A stretch of 64,000 bases of DNA from Salinilacustrithrix flava (GCF_041228405.1 NZ_CP133888.1:1426001-1490000); one strand, 5' to 3'; numbered from the stretch's first letter, positions 48,131 to 56,477 are shown. The notes: generated by a model not told the origin, from the sequence alone. Numbers and translations: made by a program.

Positions 48131-48630
48131 GAGACCTCCATGATCGTGGAGCCGATCTGGATCTGGTCGCCGTGGCTCACCACCATCGGTGCCGAGACCT
48201 TCCTGCGGTTGAGGTAGGTGCCGTTGGTGGAGCCGAGGTCCTCGACGTAGAGCTGGTCGTCGCGCATGAACACCCGCGCGTGGACCTGGGACGCGTAGGT
48301 GTCGTCGAGGGTGATCTGGCAGCCGGCCGCCCGTCCGACCGTGAGCTCGTCACCCAGCGGGTAGGTGGTGCCGGCCAGCTCGGCGGGCTCGATGACCTTG
48401 AGCCGGGGCGGGGTGCGCTCCCGGGCCCGGGTCCGGCGGGGCGCTCGCCCGGCACCGCTCGACCTGCCCCCGCCTCGTCCGCCCCGTCCGGTGCGCCCGG
48501 AGGCGGTGCCCGGGGAGGTCTGGCGGGCGAGGTGGACCTCGGCCCAGACGGCGCGCAGCACCCGGAAGAAGAACAGGTAGAGCAGGATCAGCAGGCAGAT
48601 CTTGAGGACGTTGAGCAGCGGCTCGGGCAC
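48127..48630 (-). CDS. fhaB: FHA-domain protein FhaB (membrane anchored)
   Basis: 167 residues from a GTG. An N-terminal membrane helix (LLNVLKICLLILLYLFFF, about 4-22), a basic Arg/Gly linker (about 35-68), then the FHA domain with LTVGRAAGC, QVHARVF and LGSTNGTYLN. It binds phosphothreonine on kinase targets; Mtb FhaB (FipA) recruits division proteins. Overlaps pstP start by 4 bases. Confidence 0.94.
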   Translation of the reverse strand: MPEPLLNVLKICLLILLYLFFFRVLRAVWAEVHLARQTSPGTASGRTGRGGRGGGRSSGAGRAPRRTRARERTPPRLKVIEPAELAGTTYPLGDELTVGRAAGCQITLDDTYASQVHARVFMRDDQLYVEDLGSTNGTYLNRRKVSAPMVVSHGDQIQIGSTIMEVS

Positions 48631-48631
48631 G

Positions 48632-49291
48632 TCAGCTGGCCTCGAACCGGAACGACGTCGAGCCGAAGGTCAGCTCGTCACCGTCCTGCAGGATCCGCTC
48701 GCTCACCTTGATGCCGTTGACCTTGGAGCCGTTGGTGGAGCCGAGGTCGGCCAGCACGAACCCGTTCCCCGACGGGCGGATCTCGGCGTGCTGGCGCGAG
48801 ACGTTGGGGTCCTCGAGCACGAGGACGCTCTCGGGGAGGCGACCGATGGTGACGATGGTGTCGCCGAGCACGAACCGCTCGCCCGAGGGCAGCACGATGG
48901 ATCCGGCCCCGGCTCCGCCGTCGCCCTCCCGCAGGCGGGCCTCGACCGAGAACGCGCCGACCCGCATCTTGGGGTCCACGTGGAACAGGATCTCCACCGG
49001 CCCCATGAAGGTGTAGTGCTCCTCGCGGGCGTGCTCGCGGGCGAGGTCGGCCAGCTCGCGCTGCATCGTGTCGGTGACCTCGGCGAACTCGTCCGCGTCC
49101 TGCTGGGACAGGTTCACCGTGAAGTGGTTGGCCACGACCGTGCCGCCCCGGACCCCGACGGAGCGGGTGTCGTCCATCTCGCGGGTGAGGCGACGGCCGA
49201 TCTCGATCGGGCGCAGCCCGGACTTGAACGCCCGGGAGAACGCGCCCTCCACGATGCGCTCGAGGCGCCGTTCGAAGTTCCGCAAGACCAT
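48632..49291 (-). CDS. fhaA: FhaA: DUF3662 plus FHA domain
   Basis: 219 residues from ATG 49291. The DUF3662 N-terminal domain (about 1-115; MVLRNFERRLERIVEGAFSR) is joined, by a very short linker (~20 residues), to the FHA domain (TIGRLPESVLVLEDPNVSRQ, residues split; GSTNGSKVNG). Mtb FhaA has a long proline-rich linker here; the linker is mostly missing. First gene of the operon; tRNA-Leu is divergent next to it, as leuT is in M. tuberculosis. FhaA regulates lipid II flippase/peptidoglycan growth. Confidence 0.94.
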   Translation of the reverse strand: MVLRNFERRLERIVEGAFSRAFKSGLRPIEIGRRLTREMDDTRSVGVRGGTVVANHFTVNLSQQDADEFAEVTDTMQRELADLAREHAREEHYTFMGPVEILFHVDPKMRVGAFSVEARLREGDGGAGAGSIVLPSGERFVLGDTIVTIGRLPESVLVLEDPNVSRQHAEIRPSGNGFVLADLGSTNGSKVNGIKVSERILQDGDELTFGSTSFRFEAS

Positions 49292-49374
49292 CGGGCGGGA
49301 GGCTACCTGCACCGCTGGCCCACCTGACCGGTCCGTCCCGTCCGGTCGGCTGGGGCCCCGGGACGAGGTCGCGG

Positions 49375-49380
49375 TATGGT
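49375..49380 (+). promoter_or_regulatory. Possible -10 box of the tRNA gene
   Basis: TATGGT lies 33 bases before the tRNA. No matching -35 hexamer at the correct spacing is evident. Confidence 0.3.
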
Positions 49381-49413
49381 GTCGCCTCCCACTCGGGCGA
49401 GTGGGACGCACAC

Positions 49414-49500
49414 GTCGGAGTGGCGGAATTGGCAGACGCGCTGGCTTCAGGTGCCAGTGCCCGCAAGGGCGTGGGGGTTCAAGTCCCCCCTCCGACACCA
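49414..49500 (+). tRNA. tRNA-Leu (CAG)
   Basis: 87 bases with the CCA encoded. Acceptor GTCGGAG pairs perfectly with CTCCGAC; the anticodon stem CTGGC/GCCAG holds loop TTCAGGT, giving anticodon CAG. The long variable arm (GCCCGCAAGGGC) marks a class II tRNA, and GGGGGTTCAAGTCCCCC is the T arm. Reads CTG, the commonest Leu codon at this GC. Confidence 0.96.
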
Positions 49501-49519
49501 ACCAACCACCTTCACTGGT

Positions 49520-49539
49520 CCGGATGTGACCAGATCCGG
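49520..49539. terminator. Small hairpin after the tRNA
   Basis: CCGGAT and ATCCGG (6-bp arms, 8-base loop) begin 20 bases after the tRNA end. Weak terminator candidate. Confidence 0.4.
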
Positions 49540-49573
49540 TGGCTTCCCGATCGGCGGATGACGGGCTCGATGG

Positions 49574-50023
49574 CTACGCCGCCGGCAGGGAACGGATGGC
49601 GCCGGCGAGGGTCGCCAGCTCGGTGGCGTCGTGCACGCCGGCGGCCAGCGCGACCAGCAGCGGCAGCTTGCTGAGGCGCAGGTCGTACCCGCAGAGCTGC
49701 TCGGTGCGCTCGTCGACGGCCAGAGGGAGGTCGCCGCCGTGTTCCTCGACCAACGTGGCGAGGGCGGCTCGCTCCGCCCGGATGAGGGCGAGGCGCATCT
49801 GCTCGATGGAGCCGTAGGGCCACAGCACGGACGAGGCAGAGATTCCGGCGCAGGACGCGATGGCCCGGACCGTGGGCCAGGTGGAGTGGGTGCACCACAG
49901 CAGCGCGGCGGCGCACAGGCCGTCCTGCAACGAGGGCGGGTCGGCGACGACCAGCTCGGGGTCGACCGGGAACAGGGCAGCGGCTTCGAAGCCGTCGAAC
50001 AGGGGGGTGAGGGTTGCGGACAT
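49574..50023 (-). CDS. TetR-like regulator, possible control of kynurenine genes
   Basis: 149 residues, shorter than usual TetR (~190). The helix-turn-helix pattern TVRAIASCAGISASSVLWPY, then GSIEQMRLALIR, resembles the TetR N-terminal domain (IAxxAGVSxxxxYxxFxSKExL). A short N-terminal lead of ~50 residues precedes it and the effector domain is small. It is divergent from the tryptophan dioxygenase gene across 100 bases, so it may repress it. Assignment rests on the helix-turn-helix only. Confidence 0.55.
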   Translation of the reverse strand: MSATLTPLFDGFEAAALFPVDPELVVADPPSLQDGLCAAALLWCTHSTWPTVRAIASCAGISASSVLWPYGSIEQMRLALIRAERAALATLVEEHGGDLPLAVDERTEQLCGYDLRLSKLPLLVALAAGVHDATELATLAGAIRSLPAA

Positions 50024-50123
50024 GGGTCCTCCGTCGGAGCGAACCGGAGGGGGAAGTGGCGTCGACGCTACGCAAGGCCGCTGACACGAACGCTCGCTGA
50101 GGGTCGGTGCTAGGAACGGCGGC

Positions 50124-50891
50124 GTGGACGACCACGGCGACGTCGGTGCCGACGACCATGCGGCGCTGACCTACGGCAGCTACCTGGCCCTCGACGAGGT
50201 CCTCGGCGCGCAGCGGCCCCGCTCCGACGAGCACGACGAGCTGCTCTTCATCGTCATCCACCAGGTGTACGAGCTGTGGTTCAAGCAGCTCCTCCACGAG
50301 CTGGCCCACCTGCAGTCCCTGCTGGAGGCCGGCGACACGCCCCACGCCATCCGCACGCTGCGGCGCATCCTCACGATCCTGAAGGTGGCCGTCGCCCAGA
50401 TCGACGTGCTCGAGACGATGTCGCCCCGGGAGTTCTCGAGCTTCCGCGATCGGCTCGACGCGGCCAGCGGGTTCCAGTCCGCCCAGTTCCGGGAGCTCGA
50501 GGCCGTGCTGGGCCGCCGGGACCCGGCCGTGTTCCGGCACTACCCCGAGGGCAGCAGCGCCCGGGCCACCATCGAAGCGGCCATGGGCCGGCCGTCGCTG
50601 TTCGACTCCTACCTCACCTACCTCGGGCGGCTGGGCTTCACCGTGGCCGACGACGTCGAGGACGTGCTGCTCGCCGTCTACGCGGACGACGGTGGGCCGG
50701 CCCAGATCGCCGAGCACCTCGTCGACCTCGACGAGGGCTTGCAGGAGTGGCGGTACCGGCACGTGAAGATGGTCGAGCGCACCATCGGCACCAAGGCCGG
50801 CACCGGCGGTTCGGCCGGCGCCGAGTACCTGCGCACCACGCTGTCGACCACGGCGTTCCCGGCGCTGTGGGCCGTGCGGAGCCGGCTGTGA
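50124..50891 (+). CDS. kynA: Tryptophan 2,3-dioxygenase
   Basis: 255 residues from a GTG, shorter than the ~280 of most bacterial forms. TYGSYLALD, HDELLFIVIHQVYELWFKQL and FSSFRDRLDAASGFQSAQF are the family blocks, and the haem His is in YRHVKMVERTIG at about 212, followed by GTKAGTGGSAGAEYLR. It opens the indole ring of L-tryptophan with O2 to N-formylkynurenine. Overlaps kynureninase by 4 bases. No formamidase gene (kynB) follows. Confidence 0.96.
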   Translation: MDDHGDVGADDHAALTYGSYLALDEVLGAQRPRSDEHDELLFIVIHQVYELWFKQLLHELAHLQSLLEAGDTPHAIRTLRRILTILKVAVAQIDVLETMSPREFSSFRDRLDAASGFQSAQFRELEAVLGRRDPAVFRHYPEGSSARATIEAAMGRPSLFDSYLTYLGRLGFTVADDVEDVLLAVYADDGGPAQIAEHLVDLDEGLQEWRYRHVKMVERTIGTKAGTGGSAGAEYLRTTLSTTAFPALWAVRSRL

Positions 50892-52126
50892 CCGTGACCC
50901 TCGACGGCCTGCGCCGGTCGCCCAACGCCCTCGCACCCCACTACTCGCGCTTCGACGTCGGTGGCGACCGCATCCTGCTGTCGGGCCACTCCCACCAGGC
51001 CTGGCCCGACGTGGCCGAGGACGGGCTGCTCGAGTGCTTCGCCGATGCCGCCGCGGCGGTGGACGGCAAGTGGGCGCTCGCCGAGGCCAAGGTGGATCAG
51101 GTGCGCGACGGCTACCGCCGGTTCCTCGGGGACCCCGGAGGCGAGGTCGCCCTCGGGCTCAACACCCACGACCTCATCGTCAAGCTGCTGTCGTGCCTCG
51201 ACCTCCGCCGGCGGCCCCGCGTCGTCACGACCGAGGGCGAGTTCCACTCCCTGCGCCGCCAGCTCGACCGGTTGGCCGAGGAGGGCCTCGAGGTCGTCCG
51301 GGTCCCGGTGGAGCCGGTGGACACCCTGGCCGAGCGGCTCGCTGCTGAGGTCGACGACCGGACCGCGATGGTCGGGGTGTCCGCGGTGCTGTTCATGACC
51401 GCGCAGATCGTGCCCGGGCTGGTCGCGGTGGCCGAGGCCTGCGAGCGCCACGGTGCCGACCTGCTCGTCGACGCCTACCACGCCCTCGGCACGGTCGTCT
51501 TCGACGTGCACGAGCTCGGGCTCGAGTCCGCCTGGGTCACCGGCGGCGGCTACAAGTACCTGCAGCTGGGGGAGGGCAACGCCTTCCTGCGCATCCCGCC
51601 CCACCGCCACGACGTGCGCCCGGCCATCACCGGGTGGTTCGCCGAGTTCGACCTGCTCACCACGGTGCGGGACGAGCCGCACCACGTCGCCTACGGCTCA
51701 CCGGCGAGCCGCTTCGCCAGCGGCACCTACGACCCGGCCAGCGCCTACCGCGGCGCCCGGGTCTTCGGGTTCCTCGCCGACCAGGGCCTCACGCCGGAGC
51801 TCCTGCACGAGTCGTACCAGCACCAGCTGGGCGTGCTGGCGGCGGCCTTCGACGCCCTGGATCTGCCCTCCGACGTGATCGACCGGGACCGCACCGCCCC
51901 GATCGAGGGCCTCGGTGGCTTCCTGTCCCTCGTCGCGCCGCACGCCGGCGAGGTGCGGGCCGGGCTCACCGAGCGGGGCGTGCTCACCGACAGCCGGGGC
52001 GACCGCCTGCGGGTCGGGCCGGCGCCGTACCTCTCCGACCGCCAGCTCGAGGCCGGCATGGCCGTGATCGGCGAGGTCGCCACCGAGCTCGTCGGGCCCG
52101 AGTCGACGGCTGCCCGCCGGCGCTGA
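50888..52126 (+). CDS. kynU: Kynureninase-family PLP enzyme
   Basis: 412 residues from a GTG overlapping the dioxygenase stop. The PLP-binding Lys is in GGGYKYLQLGEGNAF at about 222; LLVDAYHALGTVVF gives the PLP-contacting Asp. Conserved ends (FLSLVAPHAGEVRAGLTERG) fit kynureninase more than cysteine desulphurase. With KynA it converts tryptophan to anthranilate and alanine. N-terminal RFDVGGDRILLSGHSHQAWP is usual for the family. Confidence 0.85.
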   Translation: MTVTLDGLRRSPNALAPHYSRFDVGGDRILLSGHSHQAWPDVAEDGLLECFADAAAAVDGKWALAEAKVDQVRDGYRRFLGDPGGEVALGLNTHDLIVKLLSCLDLRRRPRVVTTEGEFHSLRRQLDRLAEEGLEVVRVPVEPVDTLAERLAAEVDDRTAMVGVSAVLFMTAQIVPGLVAVAEACERHGADLLVDAYHALGTVVFDVHELGLESAWVTGGGYKYLQLGEGNAFLRIPPHRHDVRPAITGWFAEFDLLTTVRDEPHHVAYGSPASRFASGTYDPASAYRGARVFGFLADQGLTPELLHESYQHQLGVLAAAFDALDLPSDVIDRDRTAPIEGLGGFLSLVAPHAGEVRAGLTERGVLTDSRGDRLRVGPAPYLSDRQLEAGMAVIGEVATELVGPESTAARRR

Positions 52127-52127
52127 T

Positions 52128-52355
52128 TCAGCGCAGGTCGAGGCAGGGGGTGGCAGTGCAGCTCGATCGCGCCTGCTCCGCTCGTTGCAGCCGCTGACCG
52201 GCCCGGTGGATGCCGTCGCCGACGGCCACGAGCAGGGTGCCGACGCCGGTGGACCAGCGGACGGCCGGGGAGCCGGCGAGGCGCCGCTGCTCGGCTTCGT
52301 GGCGGCGGCTGTCGATCTCGATCCTCGACAGGATCTCGCTCTGGAACGGGTGCAT
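52128..52355 (-). CDS. Small basic helical protein, unknown
   Basis: 75 residues from ATG 52355, preceded by a GAGGAGACGGAG ribosome site. MHPFQSEILSRIEIDSRRHE begins a charged helix (RIEIDSRRHEAEQRRLAG), a middle VRWSTGVGTLLVAVGDGIHR looks weakly hydrophobic, and the end has two Cys (SSCTATPCLDLR). Reminiscent of small Actinobacteria proteins with unknown role. Ends one base after the kynureninase stop; convergent. Confidence 0.6.
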   Translation of the reverse strand: MHPFQSEILSRIEIDSRRHEAEQRRLAGSPAVRWSTGVGTLLVAVGDGIHRAGQRLQRAEQARSSCTATPCLDLR

Positions 52356-52397
52356 CTCCGTCTCCTCTCTCGGGAACATCACGAGCGTCGCGTGGTA

Positions 52398-52426
52398 CAG
52401 TCACGGAATCAACTGATTCACGGAAA
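52398..52426. promoter_or_regulatory. Palindrome GAATCAACTGATTC: likely autoregulatory operator
   Basis: GAATCA-AC-TGATTC at 52406-52419 lies 18 bases before the ArsR-type gene. The flanks TCACGGAAT and TCACGGAAAT are also a direct repeat. TACAGT at 52396-52401 could be the -10 box. The AT-rich island is unlike its surroundings. Confidence 0.5.
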
Positions 52427-52436
52427 TGCGGATTAG

Positions 52437-53594
52437 ATGGCCGTCACCTTGAAGTTCCCGAGCGATCGGGCCAGAGATCTCATCGGGTTCGCCTGGTCAC
52501 CGCTGTTCGAGGCGGTGCTGTCGATGCGGGCGGTCGCCCAGCCCAAGCGCACGCCCATGCACCTGCCCTGGGTCCGCCGCTGCCGGGACCTGCCCGACGA
52601 CCTGCAGGACGAGATCCGGCTGCTCGTGCGGCCCTTCGACCGCTTCGTACCCGGCATCTTCGAGGTCGGCCTGCGGGGCGACAGCCCCACGTTCTGCGAC
52701 GAGCTCGACGCCTTCGAGGCGCTCGACGACGATCTCGTGGCCTACGAGCTCTCGTTGCCCTTCGGCGGCATCGACTGCATCGACCACGACCAGCTGTGCG
52801 TCGACGACGTGCACGACCCCTCCTACCGCGACCGCGTCCTCGCCGCGGGCGACGCGGCCGGCCGGGGCGAGCTCGTCCGTTCGATCTTCGACGACCCGTC
52901 GGGCATGCGGAAGCGGTACTCGCGCATGCTCGAGCGGTACTGGGACGAGGCGTTCGAGGCCGAGTGGAACCGTCTGCTGCCCCGCATCGAGGCGGAGGTG
53001 ACGACGGGTGCCCGCGCGCTGGTCACGGCCGGGGCTCCCGGGCTCGTGGCTGCGCTGCTCCCCGAGGGCCGGTGGGACGCGGCCACGACGTCGATCATCA
53101 TCGACAAGGAGTGGGACGGTGAGTGCGACATCGCCGAGCGCGGCGGCCTGCTGTTCGTGCCCACGGTGTTCGGCTGGCCCTGCGTGCTGATCGACCTCAC
53201 CGCACCCTGGCCGGCGTCGGTGTTCTTCCCGCTGCGCGACATGCGCACGCCCGAGGTGCCCCACGCCACCGACCACGAGGTCGTCGCCGGCTTCAGCGCC
53301 CTCGGCGACGAGACCCGGCTCCAGATCGCCCGCATGGTGGCCGAGAGCCCCCGCTCCACCAAGGAGCTCGCCGAGCTGCTCAGCCTCTCGGACTCGGCCA
53401 TCTCCCGGCACCTCAAGATCCTCGATGCCGCCGGCATCGTGTCCGGGCGGCGCGACGGCTACTACGTGCTCTACCGGCTCGAACCCGAGCGTCTCGACAT
53501 CCTCGGCCGGGCGCTGCGCAGCACGCTCGGTCTCCTCCAGGCTGCCTCGGGCGACGTGCCCGCCCTCCCGGTCGAGGTCCCCCGCGCCCGCTGA
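52437..53594 (+). CDS. ArsR-type regulator with N-terminal DUF5937 domain
   Basis: 385 residues, three times normal ArsR length. Residues 1-270 match the DUF5937 style (TLKFPSDRARDLIGFAWSPL at the start, middle SIIIDKEWDGECDIAERGGL). The last ~90 hold the winged helix: GFSALGDETRLQIARMVAES, TKELAELLSLSDSAISRHLK, GRRDGYYVLYRLE. The large N-terminal domain probably senses a ligand. The metal-binding CxC motif of ArsR is missing. It converges on ectB. An AT-rich palindrome upstream suggests self-control. Confidence 0.88.
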   Translation: MAVTLKFPSDRARDLIGFAWSPLFEAVLSMRAVAQPKRTPMHLPWVRRCRDLPDDLQDEIRLLVRPFDRFVPGIFEVGLRGDSPTFCDELDAFEALDDDLVAYELSLPFGGIDCIDHDQLCVDDVHDPSYRDRVLAAGDAAGRGELVRSIFDDPSGMRKRYSRMLERYWDEAFEAEWNRLLPRIEAEVTTGARALVTAGAPGLVAALLPEGRWDAATTSIIIDKEWDGECDIAERGGLLFVPTVFGWPCVLIDLTAPWPASVFFPLRDMRTPEVPHATDHEVVAGFSALGDETRLQIARMVAESPRSTKELAELLSLSDSAISRHLKILDAAGIVSGRRDGYYVLYRLEPERLDILGRALRSTLGLLQAASGDVPALPVEVPRAR

Positions 53595-53605
53595 GGGCTG
53601 CGGTC

Positions 53606-54862
53606 TCAGCTGACGCGGCTCGCCGCGACCGCCGCGTGCAGGATCTCGAGACCGGCCTCGAGGTCGTGGCGCTCGATCACCAGCGGCGGCAGCAGCTTCA
53701 CCACGCTCCCGGTGGGTCCCGAGGTCTCGAGCACCAGGCCCCGCTCGAACGCGGCCGCGGTCACGCGGGTGGCGAGGTCGGCCTCGGTGAGCTCGATGCC
53801 GTGGACCAGCCCGCGACCGCGGACGCCGGCGGTGACGGCCGGGTGGTTCGCGGCGAGCTTGGTGAGGCTCTCGCCGACCACGTCTGCCAGCTCGTCGACG
53901 TGTCGGGTGAGCCGGTCGTCCTGCCAGAACTCGTCGATGGCCACCGCGCCGGTCACGAAGGCGAGGTTGTTCCCGCGGAAGGTGCCGTTGTGCTCGCCGG
54001 GGTCCCAGACGTCGAGCTCGTCCCGGAACAGCGTCACCGAGAGCGGCTGGCCGAACCCGCTCAGCGACTTGGAGAGGGTGACGATGTCCGGGTGCAGCCC
54101 GGCCCGCTCGAAGCTGAAGAACGGCCCGGTCCGACCGTTGCCCACCTGGATGTCGTCGACGATGAACAGGACGTCCCACCGGCGGGCCAGGTCCTCGAGT
54201 CGCTGCAGCCACTCGAAGCCGGCCACGTTGATGCCGCCCTCACCCTGGACCGTCTCGACGATGATCGCGGCCGGCACGTCGATGCCGCTCGACTGGTCGC
54301 CGAGGAGGCGCTCGATGTGGTCGATCGTGTCGACGTCGGGTCCGAAGTAGCCGTCGTAGGGCATCGACGACGCGTGCGCCAGCGGGATGCCGGCGCCGGC
54401 GCGCTTGAAGGTCGATCCGGTCACTGCCAGCGCGCCGAGCGTCATGCCATGGAAGGCGTTGGTGAACGACATCACCAGCTCTCGCCCGGTGACCTTGCGG
54501 GCCAGCTTCAGCGCGGCCTCGACCGCGTTGGTGCCCGTGGGGCCGGGGAACTGCACGCGGAAGTCGCCCATCCCCCGCGGTTCGAGGATCACGTCGTGGA
54601 AGCGCTCGAGGAACCGCTCCTTCGACGTGGTCGCCATGTCGAGGGAGTGGGCGATGCCGTCGGCCTCCACGTAGTCGATCAGCGCCCGCTTCATCGCCGG
54701 GTGGTTGTGCCCGTAGTTGAGGACCCCGGCACCGGCGAAGAAGTCGAGGTACTCCCGCCCGTCCCGGTCGACGAGCAGGCAGCCGCGGGCCCGCTCGAAC
54801 ACGGTGGGGAAGGAGCGGATGTAGCTGCGCACCTCGGACTCGTAGCGCTCGAACACCTGCAT
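53606..54862 (-). CDS. ectB: Diaminobutyrate--2-oxoglutarate aminotransferase (EctB-like)
   Basis: 418 residues with a strong ribosome site (GGAGGT) before ATG 54862. ERYESEVRSYIRSFPTVFERA matches EctB N-termini (first part shown), FFAGAGVLNYGHNHP, VDDIQVGNGRTGPFFSFERA and the PLP Lys in LSKSLSGFGQP at about 265. It makes L-2,4-diaminobutyrate from aspartate semialdehyde. The other ectoine genes (ectA, ectC) are not in the window, so it may work with distant genes or for another product. Confidence 0.88.
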   Translation of the reverse strand: MQVFERYESEVRSYIRSFPTVFERARGCLLVDRDGREYLDFFAGAGVLNYGHNHPAMKRALIDYVEADGIAHSLDMATTSKERFLERFHDVILEPRGMGDFRVQFPGPTGTNAVEAALKLARKVTGRELVMSFTNAFHGMTLGALAVTGSTFKRAGAGIPLAHASSMPYDGYFGPDVDTIDHIERLLGDQSSGIDVPAAIIVETVQGEGGINVAGFEWLQRLEDLARRWDVLFIVDDIQVGNGRTGPFFSFERAGLHPDIVTLSKSLSGFGQPLSVTLFRDELDVWDPGEHNGTFRGNNLAFVTGAVAIDEFWQDDRLTRHVDELADVVGESLTKLAANHPAVTAGVRGRGLVHGIELTEADLATRVTAAAFERGLVLETSGPTGSVVKLLPPLVIERHDLEAGLEILHAAVAASRVS

Positions 54863-54992
54863 GACCGGACCTCCAGTCGACCGTCGTCCGTGCCGGATCG
54901 TCCCTCCGTCCGGTCCGCTCGGGAAGAGGCCTTGGTCCCGACCGTCCGGTCGGCCCTCCGGGGGCCGCCCGATCTCGTTACCGTCCGGGCCC

Positions 54993-55763
54993 ATGGCCTG
55001 GGAGCACGAGGTGGTCGCCTTCAACACAGCGACCGAGTCCACCAACCGCATGCACGACGACGCCGTCGCTGCCACGTTCGGGTTCCGGGGCGGGCTCGTG
55101 CCCGGCGTCGACGTGTGGGCGTACCTCACCCGTCCCTGCATCGACCGGTGGGGAGCGGAGTTCCTCGAGGCCGGGACCATGGCCGCCCGCTTCGTGCTCC
55201 CGGTCTACGACGGCGAGAGGGTCCTGTGCCGATTGGGCGACGAGGGCGAGCTCACCGTCACCGGCCCGGACGGGACGGTTCGGGCGCAGGGTCGGGCCAG
55301 GGTCGGCGACCTCCCGTCCGTCCGTGAGGTGGCGACGGCGGACGTGCCCGATCCGGTCCCGCCGGTCGAGGCTGACCTGCTCGCACCGGGCACGGTGCTC
55401 GGCACCCTCACCTTCCACCACCGGGCCGGTCCGGCGGCGCAGTACCTCGCCGACGTCCGGGAGGACAGCGACATCTACGAGGGCGGCGCCATCGCCCATC
55501 CCGGGTTCCTCGCCCGCCAGGCCAACTACGTGCTGTCGAGCAGCGTGCGCCTCGGCCCCTGGATCCACGTCAGCACCCGCGCCCACCACCGGGGCATCGT
55601 CCGCGACGGCGAGCTGGTCGAGGTGCGCGGGGTGGTCACCGACGAGCGGGAGCACAAGGGCCACCGGTTCGTGGACCTCGACGTCGAGATCACCGCCGAC
55701 GGCCGCCCGGTCTGGAGCGCCGCCCACACCGCGATCTGGCGCCCCCGCCGGGACCGCGCCTGA
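54993..55763 (+). CDS. Hotdog-fold acyl dehydratase-like protein (MaoC-type)
   Basis: 256 residues from ATG 54993. Two halves with hotdog patterns: N-half ATFGFRGGLVPGVDVWAYL, C-half GGAIAHPGFLARQANYVLSS, WIHVSTRAHHRGIVRDGELV. This two-hotdog arrangement resembles MaoC/acyl-CoA dehydratase-like proteins without a clear catalytic D-x5-H in each half. Function undefined. Divergent from ectB; one base separates its stop from the next gene's GTG. Confidence 0.75.
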   Translation: MAWEHEVVAFNTATESTNRMHDDAVAATFGFRGGLVPGVDVWAYLTRPCIDRWGAEFLEAGTMAARFVLPVYDGERVLCRLGDEGELTVTGPDGTVRAQGRARVGDLPSVREVATADVPDPVPPVEADLLAPGTVLGTLTFHHRAGPAAQYLADVREDSDIYEGGAIAHPGFLARQANYVLSSSVRLGPWIHVSTRAHHRGIVRDGELVEVRGVVTDEREHKGHRFVDLDVEITADGRPVWSAAHTAIWRPRRDRA

Positions 55764-55764
55764 G

Positions 55765-56463
55765 GTGCGCGCTCGTGCGGGGTGGATGGCAGTGGCAGCG
55801 GTCCTGGCCGCCGCCGGGTGCGGCGGTGACGGCGACGTCATCGAGCGGGCCGAGACCACCACCACCCCGGCACCGACGTCGACCACCGTGGCCGAGACGA
55901 CGACGTCGGAGCCCGACGGTCCGGTCGTGATCGAGGTGCGCACCGAGCGTCGGGCCACGGAGGGGACCGACGGGTTCGCCCAGATCGTCCGCGACACCCT
56001 CGCCGACCCGCGTGGCTGGAGCCAGGCCGGCTTCGAGATCCGCATCACCGACGACGCCCCGAACGTGGTGCTGGTCGCCGAGGGCGACGAGGTGGATGCC
56101 ATCTGCGACCCCTACGACACCGGCGGCCGGTTCTCGTGCCAGATCGGGCCGGTCGTCGCGCTGAACGCCGACCGCTGGCGCGAGGCGACCGACACCTGGC
56201 CGGGGACGCTCGAGGAGTACCGCCAGATGCTGGTGAACCACGAGGTCGGCCACCTGCTCGGACGCCACCACGCCCGCCCCGCCTGCCAGGAGCGCGGTAC
56301 GCCCGCGGCGGTGATGTACCAGCAGTCCGCCGGGGTCGAGGGATGTGCGCCGAACCCCTGGCCGCTGCCCTGGGAGATCGCGTGCGCGGCCCGCCACGAC
56401 GAACCGGTGGCGCCGCCCTACGAGCCCGATGCCACCGCCACCTGCGGCCCGGACGACGTGTGA
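55765..56463 (+). CDS. DUF3152 metzincin-like lipoprotein
   Basis: 232 residues from GTG 55765 (ATG 55786 possible). A lipobox AAAGCGG near residue 21, a Thr/Pro linker, then the DUF3152 block: ALNADRWREATDTW and HEVGHLLGRHH (HExxHxxGxxH, about 158-168), followed by AAVMYQQSAGVEGCAPNPWP. The zinc motif is that of metzincins, so a cell-surface protease is likely. Two pairs of Cys could form disulphides. The maoC-like gene upstream may be on the same transcript. Confidence 0.85.
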   Translation: MRARAGWMAVAAVLAAAGCGGDGDVIERAETTTTPAPTSTTVAETTTSEPDGPVVIEVRTERRATEGTDGFAQIVRDTLADPRGWSQAGFEIRITDDAPNVVLVAEGDEVDAICDPYDTGGRFSCQIGPVVALNADRWREATDTWPGTLEEYRQMLVNHEVGHLLGRHHARPACQERGTPAAVMYQQSAGVEGCAPNPWPLPWEIACAARHDEPVAPPYEPDATATCGPDDV

Positions 56464-56477
56464 CCGACCCCCCAGGG

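Noticed and set aside
49414..49500. tRNA-Leu as an integration site for a mobile element
   Set aside because: No integrase and no repeated tRNA 3' end was seen downstream; flanking genes are conserved chromosomal genes.
48632..49501. Longer FhaA starting upstream of 49291
   Set aside because: The extra 70 residues would cross the tRNA gene on the opposite strand and have no homology; the ATG at 49291 matches FhaA N-termini.
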